From: Streptomyces ochraceiscleroticus
Lineage (GTDB): Bacteria > Actinomycetota > Actinomycetes > Streptomycetales > Streptomycetaceae
Assembly (NCBI RefSeq): GCF_000720485.1
Contig: NZ_JOAX01000003.1
Span: forward strand, 310,001 to 374,000
DNA: 64,000 nt
Direction: 5' to 3'
Below are positions 25,671-34,018 of the stretch, one piece after another. The translations under genes were made by a program, and so were the position numbers. The first letter of the stretch is position 1. Every line of letters begins with the position of its first letter. The notes under the pieces were generated by a model. That model saw only the letters and a program-made list of their open reading frames with translations. It made no database searches and was not told the DNA's origin.

Positions 25671-26455
25671 CCGCCGCCAAGTCCGCGTCGAAGGCCGTCC
25701 CCATGGTCAAGGCCGAGGGCGTCCACAAGTCCTTCGGCGCCGCGCACATCCTCAAGGGCATCGACCTGGAGGTCGCGCCCAAGGAGGTCTTCTGCCTGAT
25801 CGGCCCGTCCGGCTCCGGCAAGTCGACCTTCCTGCGCTGCATCAACCACCTGGAGAAGATCAACGCCGGCCGGCTCTCGGTCGACGGCGAGCTGGTCGGC
25901 TACCGCGAGCACAACGGCAAGCTGTACGAGCTGCGCGACCGGGAGGTCGCCGCCCGCCGCCGCGACATCGGCATGGTCTTCCAGCGCTTCAACCTCTTCC
26001 CGCACATGACCGCGGTGGAGAACGTCATGGAGGCGCCGGTCCAGGTCAAGGGCGAGTCGAAGGCGTCGGCCCGCGAGCGCGCCCTGAAGCTGCTGGACCG
26101 GGTGGGCCTGAAGGACAAGGCCGGGAACTATCCGTCCCAGCTCTCCGGCGGCCAGCAGCAGCGCGTGGCGATCGCCCGCGCGCTGGCCATGGAGCCCAAG
26201 CTGATGCTCTTCGACGAGCCGACCTCGGCGCTGGATCCGGAGCTGGTCGGCGACGTCCTGGACGTCATGAAGGACCTGGCCGCGGACGGTATGACCATGG
26301 TCGTGGTCACCCACGAGATGGGCTTCGCCCGGGAGGTCGGCGACTCGCTGGTCTTCATGGACGACGGCGTGGTCGTCGAGTCCGGCCACCCGCGCGACGT
26401 CCTGACCAAGCCGCAGCACGACCGCACCAAGTCGTTCCTGTCGAAGGTGCTCTGA
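25667..26455 (+). CDS. Polar amino-acid ABC transporter ATP-binding protein
   Basis: 262 residues, ATG overlapping the permease stop (ATGA). Walker [10 protein letters not shown]-loop [13 protein letters not shown], signature [17 protein letters not shown], Walker [15 protein letters not shown] and H-loop [12 protein letters not shown] are all intact, in the GlnQ/HisP subfamily arrangement. It energises import by the permease and binding lipoprotein encoded immediately upstream. A strong hairpin at 26471-26509 closes the operon. Confidence 0.96.
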   Translation: MTAAKSASKAVPMVKAEGVHKSFGAAHILKGIDLEVAPKEVFCLIGPSGSGKSTFLRCINHLEKINAGRLSVDGELVGYREHNGKLYELRDREVAARRRDIGMVFQRFNLFPHMTAVENVMEAPVQVKGESKASARERALKLLDRVGLKDKAGNYPSQLSGGQQQRVAIARALAMEPKLMLFDEPTSALDPELVGDVLDVMKDLAADGMTMVVVTHEMGFAREVGDSLVFMDDGVVVESGHPRDVLTKPQHDRTKSFLSKVL

Positions 26456-26470
26456 GCAGGCGGTACGGGT

Positions 26471-26509
26471 GAGGGGGCGGTACGGGCCACCGGCCGGTAC
26501 CGCCCCCTC
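26471..26509. terminator. Bidirectional hairpin terminator
   Basis: 13-bp stem GAGGGGGCGGTAC (26471-26483) / GTACCGCCCCCTC (26497-26509) around a 13-nt loop, between the convergent ABC operon and methyltransferase gene. Confidence 0.8.
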
Positions 26510-26533
26510 GCACATCCCGGCTCGGGAAGGCGC

Positions 26534-27295
26534 TTACTTCAGCCCCAGCACCATCGCGTCCGACGGGGAGGCCCAGACCGTGCGGGCCTCGGCGAAGCCG
26601 GCGTCCCGGAGGGTCTGGGCGTGCCACGCCGCCGAGGGCGTCTCCCCTTCCGCGTGCTCGCCGTAGATCTCGAACCGCTCGGCGGTCGGCCCGGCCAGCA
26701 CCGGGTCGGCGGCGGCGAGCGCCCACCATTCCTTCCAGTCCACCGCGCCGGCCGCCTTGGCCGCGTCCATGCGGGCGTGCCGCTGCGCCCGGTCGGCGGC
26801 GTTCAGCCGGGGCGTCGCCGGGTCGGGCATGTGGTCGGCGTTCAGGAAGACGCCGCCCTTCCGGACCAGGCCCGCGAGCTGCCCGTACAGCACGCTCAGC
26901 TCGTCGCTGTGCAGCCAGTGCAGCGCGGTGGCGGTCAGTACCGCGTCGTACGACTCGTACGGCAGCTTCGCCGGCCATGCCGGGTCCTTCAGGTCGGCCC
27001 GGACGAACTCCACCCGGCGCTCGCCCGCGAAGTACCCCTCCGCGATGGCCAGCAGCGCGGGGTCGAGGTCGACGCCCGTGCTGAGCGCACCCGGCAGCCG
27101 CTTCAGCAGCCGGTCGGTAATACTGCCGGTGCCGCACGCGAGGTCCAGGACGCGCGGCTCGGGGCCCGTCACCGCCTCGACCATGTCCAGCATCACCCGG
27201 AACCGCTCCTCGCGGTCCGGCAGGTACCACTCCTGCTGCCGGTCCCAACTGTCCTGCCACGCCTGCCAGTCCGTCCGCGCCACGGCCTCGGTCAC
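26534..27295 (-). CDS. Class I SAM-dependent methyltransferase
   Basis: 253 residues from GTG 27295, with GAGAGGGG 5 nt upstream. Motif I is VLDLACGTGSITDRLL, followed by GVDLDPALLAIAEGYF (motif II) and FVRADLKDPAW / YDAVLTATALHWL, the Methyltransf_25/UbiE-like arrangement. The substrate is not evident. It is a single gene between a shared terminator and a 91-bp divergent region with the CGNR gene. Confidence 0.88.
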   Translation of the reverse strand: MTEAVARTDWQAWQDSWDRQQEWYLPDREERFRVMLDMVEAVTGPEPRVLDLACGTGSITDRLLKRLPGALSTGVDLDPALLAIAEGYFAGERRVEFVRADLKDPAWPAKLPYESYDAVLTATALHWLHSDELSVLYGQLAGLVRKGGVFLNADHMPDPATPRLNAADRAQRHARMDAAKAAGAVDWKEWWALAAADPVLAGPTAERFEIYGEHAEGETPSAAWHAQTLRDAGFAEARTVWASPSDAMVLGLK

Positions 27296-27386
27296 CGGAA
27301 CCCCTCTCGCCTGTAATACCCTCGAACAGACAACGCCCATTACGGGCTCAGTACGCAGACTAGCCCGCGCCCGGTAAGGACTACAG

Positions 27387-27968
27387 GTGGAACTGGCCTA
27401 TTACTCGGACTATGCCGTGCGGCTGGTCAACAGCGAGCAGCCGGAGCGCGGCACCGACACCCTGACGTCGGTCGAGGCCGTCCGCGCCCTCTTCGGCCCC
27501 GCCCAGCACACCGCCCGGCGGGCCACGGAGGCCGACGTGACCCGGCTGCGCGCCGTGCGGACCCGGCTGCGCGCGATCTTCGAGGCGGCCGCCGGCGGCG
27601 ACGAGGTGCTGGCCGTCGACCTCCTCAACGCCCTGCTCATGGAATTCCCGGTCAGCCCGCAGATCTCCGGGCACGAGACGCGGGACGCCGACGGCCGTCC
27701 CGACTGGCACCTGCACATCGCGGACCACGCCGCCAACGCCACCGCCGGCTACACGGCCACCGCCTGCATGGGCCTGGCCGTCCACCTCACCGAACTGGGC
27801 GTGGACCGCCTCGGGAGCTGCCAGGCGGCGCCGTGCCGCAACGTGTACCTCGACACCTCCACCAACCGCTCCCGGCGCTACTGCTCCGACCGCTGCGCCA
27901 CGCGCGCCAACGTCGCGGCCTACCGCGCCCGCAAGCGCCGCGAGAGCGAGGGCTCACCGCGGCCGTGA
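27387..27968 (+). CDS. CGNR zinc-finger protein (ABATE domain)
   Basis: 193 residues from GTG 27387, AAGGA 7 nt upstream. The N-terminal part (YYSDYAVRLVNSEQPERGTDTL) fits the stress-inducible ABATE-like domain; the C-terminal part has Cys-x4-Cys ... Cys-x3-Cys (LGSCQAAPCRNVYLDTS, RRYCSDRCATRANVAAYRARKR), a treble-clef CGNR zinc finger in which CGN is replaced by CRN. Such proteins are presumed DNA- or RNA-binding regulators. Its 3' end overlaps the convergent sodX gene by 15 bp. Confidence 0.85.
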   Translation: MELAYYSDYAVRLVNSEQPERGTDTLTSVEAVRALFGPAQHTARRATEADVTRLRAVRTRLRAIFEAAAGGDEVLAVDLLNALLMEFPVSPQISGHETRDADGRPDWHLHIADHAANATAGYTATACMGLAVHLTELGVDRLGSCQAAPCRNVYLDTSTNRSRRYCSDRCATRANVAAYRARKRRESEGSPRP

Positions 27969-28415
27969 GCGGCGCCCCGGCCGCTGCGGGCCCACCGGGC
28001 GTACCGCGGAGAACGCCCACCCCAGCACTCCCCGCACCGACCGCTTCGCGTCCCGCGGCGGCCGCACCCGCAGCCACGCGCGGGCGACCACCAGCTCGTC
28101 GGGCACCGTGCCGAACTCCCGGCTGTCGTTCTCGACGAAGGGGTTGTCCCCCTGGACCCACCAGCCGCCCGCGCGCCGCTCCACCGCCCGCTTGACGATG
28201 AGCAGATCCTGCCGGAACGGGTGTTTCAGGACGATCACGTCGCCCGGTCGCACCACCGCGCCGTACCGGACCACCAACTGGTCCCCGGGCCGCAGCGTGG
28301 GCACCATCGAGGGGTTGTACACCTCGGCGAGACCGATCGTCCGGAGCGGTCCCCGGCCCTCCCGGCCCTGCTCCTGCCCCTGATCGGGCCAGCGCTCATG
28401 CACCTGCTCCGGCAT
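27954..28415 (-). CDS. sodX: Nickel superoxide dismutase maturation protease
   Basis: 153 residues from ATG 28415 with GGGAGGTG upstream. An S26/LexA-type signal peptidase fold without a membrane anchor: Ser36 in YNPSMVPTLRPGD and Lys75 in LIVKRAVER form the Ser-Lys dyad, and WWVQGDN is box D-like. It removes the short propeptide of NiSOD so that the new N-terminal His can bind nickel. Divergent from sodN (141 bp apart), the standard arrangement in Streptomyces. Its 3' end overlaps the convergent CGNR gene. Confidence 0.93.
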   Translation of the reverse strand: MPEQVHERWPDQGQEQGREGRGPLRTIGLAEVYNPSMVPTLRPGDQLVVRYGAVVRPGDVIVLKHPFRQDLLIVKRAVERRAGGWWVQGDNPFVENDSREFGTVPDELVVARAWLRVRPPRDAKRSVRGVLGWAFSAVRPVGPQRPGRRSRPR

Positions 28416-28556
28416 CCGGCACCTCCCGGTCGAATCCTCCACCAGCCCCAGCCTCCCACCGGACTTTTGCCCTAAGACCCCCGGCCCACCCGAGAAAAGC
28501 CTTCCCGTACCGAGTAATCTCGCACCTGAGAAGACGATCACGAGGAAGGACTGAAC

Positions 28557-28952
28557 ATGCTTTCCCGCCTGTTCGCCCCCAAGGTGAAGGTCAGCGCCCA
28601 CTGCGACCTGCCCTGCGGTGTCTACGACCCTGCCCAGGCCCGCATCGAGGCCGAGTCGGTCAAGGCCGTGCAGGAGAAGTACCAGGCCAACGAGGATGCG
28701 GACTTCCGCACCCGCGCGGTCCTCATCAAGGAGCAGCGCGCGGAGCTGGCCAAGCACCACGTCTCGGTGCTGTGGAGCGACTACTTCAAGCCCCCGCACT
28801 TCGAGAAGTACCCGGAGCTGCACCAGCTGGTCAACGACACCCTCAAGGCCCTCTCGGCCGCCAAGGGTTCGAACGACCCCGCCACCGGCCAGAAGGCCCT
28901 GGACTACATCGCCCAGATCGACAAGATCTTCTGGGAGACCAAGAAGGCCTGA
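28557..28952 (+). CDS. sodN: Nickel-containing superoxide dismutase
   Basis: 131 residues from ATG 28557 with GAGGAAGGA upstream. The 14-residue propeptide (MLSRLFAPKVKVSA) precedes the nickel hook HCDLPCG, where mature His1, Cys2 and Cys6 ligate nickel; mature length is 117, as in known NiSODs. It converts superoxide to peroxide and oxygen in the cytoplasm as a hexamer. A -10-like TAATCT lies at 28515-28520. I did not find a convincing Nur (nickel regulator) box. In S. coelicolor sodN expression is nickel-dependent. A textbook terminator follows. Confidence 0.97.
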   Translation: MLSRLFAPKVKVSAHCDLPCGVYDPAQARIEAESVKAVQEKYQANEDADFRTRAVLIKEQRAELAKHHVSVLWSDYFKPPHFEKYPELHQLVNDTLKALSAAKGSNDPATGQKALDYIAQIDKIFWETKKA

Positions 28953-28964
28953 CCCCGGCCTACC

Positions 28965-29028
28965 GACCGCACCCGGTCCGCAGGCCGCCGAACACGGCGG
29001 CCACGGCGGACCGGGTGCGGTCTTTTTT
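28965..29028 (+). terminator. Intrinsic terminator of sodN
   Basis: Outer stem of 17 perfect pairs GACCGCACCCGGTCCGC (28965-28981) / GCGGACCGGGTGCGGTC (29006-29022), inner stem GGCCGCCG/CGGCGGCC, then six T (29023-29028). This is the most canonical terminator in the window. Confidence 0.93.
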
Positions 29029-29159
29029 CCGTGTTCCCGGTTCGCCCACGGGTGCCTGCCCGGCCGCGGATCCGGCAGGCGGTTTGCCTTCGGGGCCGCA
29101 GGGTTACCCGTGAGGGGCAGCCCGTTGCGAAAGGACCACCGACCGGGGCAAGTGATCGT

Positions 29160-29903
29160 ATGAAGGATTCGTCCGCCGCGGCGGAGCTGGTGCTGGCCGC
29201 TGCCGCCGAGGGGGATGCTCGCAGGCTGCCCGAGCGGTTGTGCGAGGCGCTGTGCGAGGCCCTTCCGGTGGACGGGGCGACGATCTCGCTGCTCACCGAT
29301 ACCCCCGACCGCCAGCTCCTGCACGCGTGCGGCGAGGCGGCGATGCGGCTGGAGGAGATCCAGTTCGAGGTGGGTGAGGGTCCGTGCGTGACGGCGGCGG
29401 CGACCGGGCGAGTGCAGATCGTGGCCGATCTGCACGGCCGGCTGACGAAGTGGCCGATCTTCGGCGCCGCGGCGCGCCAGGAACTCCGGCGGATCGGCGC
29501 GGTGTACGCCTTCCCGATGGCCGACGGCAGCGAGGATCCCCCCATGGGCTCCATCGACCTGCTGCGGCACGATTCCTGGGAGCCGGACGACGAGACCGTA
29601 CGGGAGTGTGCGCGGGCCGCGCGCGCCGCGACGGTGGCGCTGCTCACGGCGCCGTCCGCGCTGCCGTGGAATCCGACGCCGATGATGGACGCGCACTGGG
29701 GCCGCACGCACCGCGCGGCCGGCATGCTCTCCCAGGAGACGGGTGTCCCCGTGGCCGAGGCGCTCGCCCGGCTGCGCGCCGACGCGTTCGTGAGCGGGAG
29801 GCCGCTGCCGGAGATCGCGGAGGAGACGCTGGCCCGGCTGCACGACGGCCGGCACGGCGGTGGGTCCGCCGACAACGGCCGCGGCCCGTACGACTCCTTA
29901 TGA
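29160..29903 (+). CDS. GAF-ANTAR domain regulator
   Basis: 247 residues from ATG 29160; upstream GTG starts in frame are possible because the ribosome site (GGGG about 12 nt away) is weak. GAF domain about 20-155 (DGATISLLTDTPDRQLLHACG, FEVGEGPCVTAA, IGAVYAFPM), then an ANTAR-like C-terminus (HRAAGMLSQETGVPVAEALARLRADAFVSGRPLPEIAEETL). ANTAR domains bind RNA hairpins to prevent termination. The ANTAR aromatic/Ala pattern is present but degenerate. It faces two more GAF-ANTAR genes on the opposite strand. Confidence 0.82.
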   Translation: MKDSSAAAELVLAAAAEGDARRLPERLCEALCEALPVDGATISLLTDTPDRQLLHACGEAAMRLEEIQFEVGEGPCVTAAATGRVQIVADLHGRLTKWPIFGAAARQELRRIGAVYAFPMADGSEDPPMGSIDLLRHDSWEPDDETVRECARAARAATVALLTAPSALPWNPTPMMDAHWGRTHRAAGMLSQETGVPVAEALARLRADAFVSGRPLPEIAEETLARLHDGRHGGGSADNGRGPYDSL

Positions 29904-29930
29904 CGAGCGGCTGCCGGAGTTGACCGGCCG

Positions 29931-30662
29931 CTACCGAAGCGCCTCGGTTCCGAGCGTGCCGTCGATGATCCCGCGGGCCACATCGGCCAGCCGCTCGCCG
30001 TGCCGGCGGGCATAGCCGCGCAGCGCGTCGAACGCCTCGTCGACGCCGGTCGTCCAGTGCTCCGCGAGCACGCCCTTGGCCTGCTCGATGACGGTACGGC
30101 TGACGAGCGCGGCCTGCACCTGGGCCCGTTCGACGTTGCCCTGCTCGATGGTGTGCTGCTGGAGGACGGCGAGGGTCGCCACGTCGGCGAGCGTCCGGCC
30201 CAGCCGTACACCCTCGGGGTCCAGCGTGTGCGGCCCCGCGTGGAGCATGCCTATCGCGCCGATGCTCCGCTGCCGCAGCCGCAGCGGCAGGGCGTGGGCC
30301 GTGGCGTAGCCGGCCTGCCGGGCGCGCTCGGCGAACAGCGGGTAGCGCGCGGTGCCGTCGGGCGCGGCGAGACCGGCGTTCACCAGGGCCTCACCGCTGC
30401 GGTAACTCTCGGCGCACGGGCCCTCCTCGCTCTGCAGCCCGAACAGCTCCAGCACCCCTGTGCGTTCGTCGGAGGCCGCGAGCACCTGCAGGTCACCGTG
30501 CGGGCCGGCGAGCATGATGCCGACCGCGGTCACGTCGAGGAGTTCGACGCCCCGCGCGCACAGCCGGTGCAGCGCGTCGATCAGGTCGAAGTCGTCGATC
30601 AGCGTGCCGACCGCTTCGCCGAACGCCTGCAGCACCCTTTCCTGCGGAGCCACCGCGATCAT
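29931..30662 (-). CDS. GAF-ANTAR domain regulator
   Basis: 243 residues. GAF domain about 15-165 (LCARGVELLDVTAVGIMLAG, SEEGPCAESYRSGE, AHALPLRLRQRSIGAIGML), then a clear ANTAR domain (VQAALVSRTVIEQAKGVLAEHWTTGVDEAF, ALRGYARRHGERLADVARGII). It probably binds paired-hairpin RNA targets in response to a ligand or signal sensed by GAF. Its ATG overlaps the stop of the upstream GAF-ANTAR gene (ATGA), giving a two-gene operon. RNA targets are not visible in the window. Confidence 0.9.
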   Translation of the reverse strand: MIAVAPQERVLQAFGEAVGTLIDDFDLIDALHRLCARGVELLDVTAVGIMLAGPHGDLQVLAASDERTGVLELFGLQSEEGPCAESYRSGEALVNAGLAAPDGTARYPLFAERARQAGYATAHALPLRLRQRSIGAIGMLHAGPHTLDPEGVRLGRTLADVATLAVLQQHTIEQGNVERAQVQAALVSRTVIEQAKGVLAEHWTTGVDEAFDALRGYARRHGERLADVARGIIDGTLGTEALR

Positions 30663-31393
30663 CCCCTCTTCCGGCCGGACGGGTCCGGCTCGGGTCCATC
30701 GTTACGAAAGTCCAGGCGTCTGGCGACCACGTCCTCGGCAACCTCCAGAATGGGCCGGCCGTGCCGGTAGGCGTACGCGCGGAGCCGGAGCAGCGCCTGG
30801 GACAGCGGTATCCCGGCCTGCACGCTGATCATGCCGGTCGCCTGGTGAACGGCCGCACGATAGAGGTCGGACGGGCGCTCCACGGCCATGAGTGCGTCAC
30901 TCGCGGCCCCGCCGTCCAGGAGTACGGCGGTCAGCGCGCCGGTCAGGATCAGCGCGTCGTCCATGCCGGCGTCGGTCAGCGGCCCGGCCGCCCGCCGCTG
31001 GAGGGTCAGTATCCCCATGCAGACGCGGCCGACCAGCAGCGGGAAGCAGAACACCGCGCCGATACCGAGCGCCGCCAGCTCCGGCAGCAGCACGGGCCAG
31101 CGATCGGCGGGCAGCCGGCTCAGGTCCGGCTCGATCACCAGCGAGCCGCGGCCCACCGCGTCGACGCAGGGGCCCTCGCCCAGCGTGAACTGCAGATCCT
31201 CCAGTCGGCGGCTGTCGCCTTCCGACGCCCACACCATCTCGGCAGTGCCGTCGCTGGTCAGCAGTGACAGCGCGACGCCGTCCACGCCCAGCACCCGGGC
31301 GCAGCTCTCGGGGTCGGTGCCGATCAGCCCCTGAGCGCCGGTGACCGGATGCAGGGTCTGCAGAACGGCCGCCATCTCCGCACTCGTACCCAT
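30659..31393 (-). CDS. GAF-ANTAR domain regulator
   Basis: 244 residues. GAF part (CARVLGVDGVALSLLTSDGTAEMVW, FTLGEGPCVDAV, IGAVFCFPLLVGRVCMGILTL) and C-terminal ANTAR (DLYRAAVHQATGMISVQAGIPLSQALLRLRAYAYRHGRPI). First gene of the two-gene operon with 29931-30662. Together with the gene at 29160 this makes three GAF-ANTAR proteins in 2.2 kb, probably from local duplication. Confidence 0.9.
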   Translation of the reverse strand: MGTSAEMAAVLQTLHPVTGAQGLIGTDPESCARVLGVDGVALSLLTSDGTAEMVWASEGDSRRLEDLQFTLGEGPCVDAVGRGSLVIEPDLSRLPADRWPVLLPELAALGIGAVFCFPLLVGRVCMGILTLQRRAAGPLTDAGMDDALILTGALTAVLLDGGAASDALMAVERPSDLYRAAVHQATGMISVQAGIPLSQALLRLRAYAYRHGRPILEVAEDVVARRLDFRNDGPEPDPSGRKRG

Positions 31394-31574
31394 CGACGGT
31401 CACCTGCTCTCCCGTACCCGCCACACCTTCAGCTCCAGACCATGCCCAGCGGGCGATAACACCAGCTTATCCGCTGTGCGCCCGCTGCCGGAGGCGGCCG
31501 GGGCCGTAACGCTGCGGGGGCTTTCCGGCGCTGAGAAGAATGCGGGTGCGGAAAGCGCCGGCAGAAATGCGGAC

Positions 31575-31631
31575 GGAAACGCCTCGGCGTGCCACCGGCC
31601 GTGCTCCATTCATCTTCGTCGAGGCGTTTCC
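31575..31631. repeat. 12-bp perfect inverted repeat upstream of membrane protein gene
   Basis: GGAAACGCCTCG (31575-31586) and CGAGGCGTTTCC (31620-31631) flank a 33-nt loop and end 20 nt before the GTG at 31652. A separate 8-bp pair, CCGGCGCT/AGCGCCGG (31525-31532, 31554-31561), lies upstream. These could be mRNA leader structures or operators in the divergent region shared with the GAF-ANTAR operon. Confidence 0.45.
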
Positions 31632-31651
31632 GCGCCGGATGGGAAAATCCC

Positions 31652-32095
31652 GTGAGCAACCCCCACGACTCCGCGCCGATGAACGGCCCGTACGCCCCGC
31701 AGGCCCCTTACGACGCCGGGCACGCCCCGTACGGGCCCGGCCCGGCCGCGCCGTACGACCAGGGGCAGCCGGGGTACGGCGGGCCGGACCGGGAGCGGTA
31801 CCGCCGCCCGCGCGACGGCGCCGGCACGGCACGCACCGCATTGATCATCCACACGATCGCCGACATTGCCGCGGCGTTCCTCATCCTGTGGATTCTGCTT
31901 TACCTGCTGGGCGCCAACCAGGCGAATGTGTTCGTCGATTTCGTGGAGAGCTTCGCGGACGGACTCGCCTGGTGGTCGCAGGACATTTTCACCATGGACA
32001 CGGAAGGACTTCGCGTGCTCCTCAATTACGGGCTGCCTGCCGTGATTTACCTGCTTGTCGGTCATGGCATTTCCGCCCGGATCCGCCGCCTCTGA
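31652..32095 (+). CDS. Small membrane protein with Pro/Tyr/Gly-rich N-terminus
   Basis: 147 residues from GTG 31652. Residues 1-60 are disordered and rich in P, Y and G (GPYAPQAPYDAGHAPYGPGP). Two hydrophobic helices follow (TALIIHTIADIAAAFLILWILLYLLG and LLNYGLPAVIYLLVGHGISA). I recognise no named family; such tails are common in Streptomyces membrane proteins. The start could lie further upstream in the same frame (ATG 31589), but the GTG fits better with the hairpin region preceding it. Convergent with the ECF sigma gene. Confidence 0.65.
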   Translation: MSNPHDSAPMNGPYAPQAPYDAGHAPYGPGPAAPYDQGQPGYGGPDRERYRRPRDGAGTARTALIIHTIADIAAAFLILWILLYLLGANQANVFVDFVESFADGLAWWSQDIFTMDTEGLRVLLNYGLPAVIYLLVGHGISARIRRL

Positions 32096-32124
32096 CCGAA
32101 TTCCGGAGCGTTCCGGGCGGCCCC

Positions 32125-33366
32125 TCACCGCAGCCGCGCCGCCCGGGTCTGCAGATAGCGCTTCTCCGGGACGCTGAGTGCCCGTTCGGCGGCGCGTGCG
32201 TACGCCGCGCGGGCCTCGGCGCGGTCCCCGGCCTGCTCCAGCAGATGCGCGCGGACCGCGTCGAGGCGGTGGTGGTCCGCGAGGTGCGGGTCGCCGGCGA
32301 CGGTGGCGAGGAGGTCCAGGCCGGCCCGGGGGCCGCTGACCATGGCGAGCGCGACCGCCTCGTTGAGGGTGACCACCGGGCTCGGCGCGATCCGGGCCAG
32401 CAGGCGGTACAGGCCGAGGATCTCGCGCCAGTCGGTGTCCTCGGCGCGCTCCGCCTCGTCGTGCACCGCGGCGATCGCGGCCTGGAGCTGGTACGGGCCG
32501 AGGGCCGTGCGGCGGAGCGCGTCGCTGACCAGCGCCACGCCCTCGGCGATCGCCTCCCGGTCCCAGGCACCGCGGTCCTGTTCGGCGAGCGGGACGAGCG
32601 ACCCGTCGGGCGCCGTACGCGCCGCACGGCGGGCATCGGTGAGCAGCATCAGCGCCAGCAGCCCGGCCACCTCGCCGTCCTCCGGGAGCAGCGCGCGCAG
32701 CGACCGCGTCAGCCGGATCGCCTCGCGGGCCAGCTCGACCCGTTGCAGCCGGCTGCCGGAGGTCGCGGTGTACCCCTCGTTGAAGATCAGGTACAGGATC
32801 TGCAGGACGGCGCCGAGCCGTGCGGCGCGCTCCTCCGGGGCCGGCGCCCTGAAGTGCCCGCCGGCCGCCCTGATCCGCTGCTTGGCACGGCTGATCCGCT
32901 GCGCCATGGTCGGCTCCGGCACCAGGTAGGCGCGGGCGATCTCGGCCGTGGTCAGGCCGCCGACTGCGCGCAGCGTCAGCGCGGTCTGCGCGGCCGGGGA
33001 CAGCGCGGGGTGGCAGCACAGGAAGAGCAGGGTGAGGGTGTCGTCCTCGCTGGGCGCGCGGCTCTCACCGGGCGCCGGGGCGTGGAACTCGTCGCGCGGC
33101 GTCAGCGCGTACGCGGTCTCCTCGCGCCGCCGCCGCGCCTCCTCGGCGCGCAGCAGGTCCGTGAGCCGGCGCGCGCCGACCTTGATCAGCCAGCCGCGCG
33201 GATTGTCCGGGCGGCCGGCCTCCGGCCACTGGACCGCGGCGGCCAGCAGCGCTTCCTGTACGGCGTCCTCGGCGAGGTCGAAGTGCCCGTAACGCCGCAC
33301 GAGCGCGCCGAGGACCTGCGGCGCGAGCGCGCGCAGCAGGTCCTCGGTCCGTTCCGGTGCGCCCAC
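32125..33366 (-). CDS. ECF42-type RNA polymerase sigma factor with TPR-like C-terminus
   Basis: 413 residues from GTG 33366, 14 bp after the DGPF gene. Sigma region 2 (ALVRRYGHFDLAEDAVQEALLAA, GWLIKVGARRLTDLLR) and region 4 (LTLRAVGGLTTAEIARAYLVPEPTMAQRISRAKQRI) are followed by about 230 residues of helical repeats (ILYLIFNEGYTATSG, DWREILGLYRLLARIAPSPVVTLNEAVALAMV, DHHRLDAVRAHLL). This extended C-terminus and the DGPF neighbour define the ECF42 group, where the extension is required for activity and no anti-sigma factor is encoded. Probably transcribed with the DGPF gene from the promoter at 33848-33877. Confidence 0.92.
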   Translation of the reverse strand: MGAPERTEDLLRALAPQVLGALVRRYGHFDLAEDAVQEALLAAAVQWPEAGRPDNPRGWLIKVGARRLTDLLRAEEARRRREETAYALTPRDEFHAPAPGESRAPSEDDTLTLLFLCCHPALSPAAQTALTLRAVGGLTTAEIARAYLVPEPTMAQRISRAKQRIRAAGGHFRAPAPEERAARLGAVLQILYLIFNEGYTATSGSRLQRVELAREAIRLTRSLRALLPEDGEVAGLLALMLLTDARRAARTAPDGSLVPLAEQDRGAWDREAIAEGVALVSDALRRTALGPYQLQAAIAAVHDEAERAEDTDWREILGLYRLLARIAPSPVVTLNEAVALAMVSGPRAGLDLLATVAGDPHLADHHRLDAVRAHLLEQAGDRAEARAAYARAAERALSVPEKRYLQTRAARLR

Positions 33367-33380
33367 GGCCCCCGGTCGCC

Positions 33381-33794
33381 TCAGACCTCGCAGGGCGGGT
33401 TGTCGGGGATGGACCGGATGGTAACGGGGCCGTTCTCGGCGCCTTCGGGGACCGGGCACTGCAGGATGCGCTTGGCGATCTCGGTGGCGCGGTCCAGGGA
33501 CGCGCAGTCCAGGAGCCAGTAGCCGCAGAGCACTTCCTTGGTCTCGCCGTAGGGGCCGTCGGCGACGACCGGTACGCCGTCCTTGCCGGGGGTCACGACG
33601 CGGGCCTGCGCGGGCTCGCTCAGCCCCTGCCCGTCGATCATCTCGCCGTTCTCGGCGAGGTCGTTGTTGAGGCTCTCCATGAACTGGAACATCGCCTTGA
33701 GGTCGCCCTCGGTCCACGGCGTCTTGCCGGAGTCCTTGCCGTTCATGGCGTCGTAGTGGGCCTGGCTCGCCTGGATCATCAGCATGTACTTCAC
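33381..33794 (-). CDS. DGPF/YCII domain protein associated with ECF42 sigma factor
   Basis: 137 residues from GTG 33794; GAGGAG lies 8 nt upstream, whereas the alternative GTG 33803 has the same sequence immediately adjacent. Starts MKYMLMIQ, with VVADGPYGETKEVLCGYWLLDC (DGPF-type motif DGPY) and a C-terminal PVPEGAENGPVTIRSIPD. YCII-related proteins have a ferredoxin-like fold with a conserved His/Asp; in ECF42 loci they are conserved targets of the sigma factor. Biochemical role unknown. Confidence 0.9.
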   Translation of the reverse strand: MKYMLMIQASQAHYDAMNGKDSGKTPWTEGDLKAMFQFMESLNNDLAENGEMIDGQGLSEPAQARVVTPGKDGVPVVADGPYGETKEVLCGYWLLDCASLDRATEIAKRILQCPVPEGAENGPVTIRSIPDNPPCEV

Positions 33795-33847
33795 GTCGCT
33801 CACTCCTCGGGAGCTTCCGGCGTCCCCGCTGGGCGCCTCTCACCGGA

Positions 33848-33877
33848 GACGTCGGAGCCGGCGGCCGGTCCTCGACA
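33848..33877 (-). promoter_or_regulatory. Candidate ECF42-dependent promoter
   Basis: On the minus strand TGTCGA (33877-33872), 17 bp, then CGACGTC (33854-33848), about 54 nt before the DGPF start. I recall that ECF42 target promoters carry TGTCGA at -35 and a CGA/CGTC-type -10, so this suggests positive autoregulation of the DGPF-sigma operon. Confidence 0.55.
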
Positions 33878-34018
33878 CGAGGGGAGAAAAATCTTGGGAG
33901 AATTCCGGCTGCCCGGCCGCGTACGAGCCTCCGGTACGGATTCTCCTCGCCGCGACCGCACCCCGCACGGCATACAGGGCAAGCGCACGGGGCCCCTCCG
34001 GATGCCGCCCGGCAGCGC

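Noticed and set aside
28416..28556. Nur (nickel regulator) box upstream of sodN.
   Set aside because: I searched for paired TTGCAA-like half-sites and found only an isolated TTTTGCCC; not enough to call an operator.
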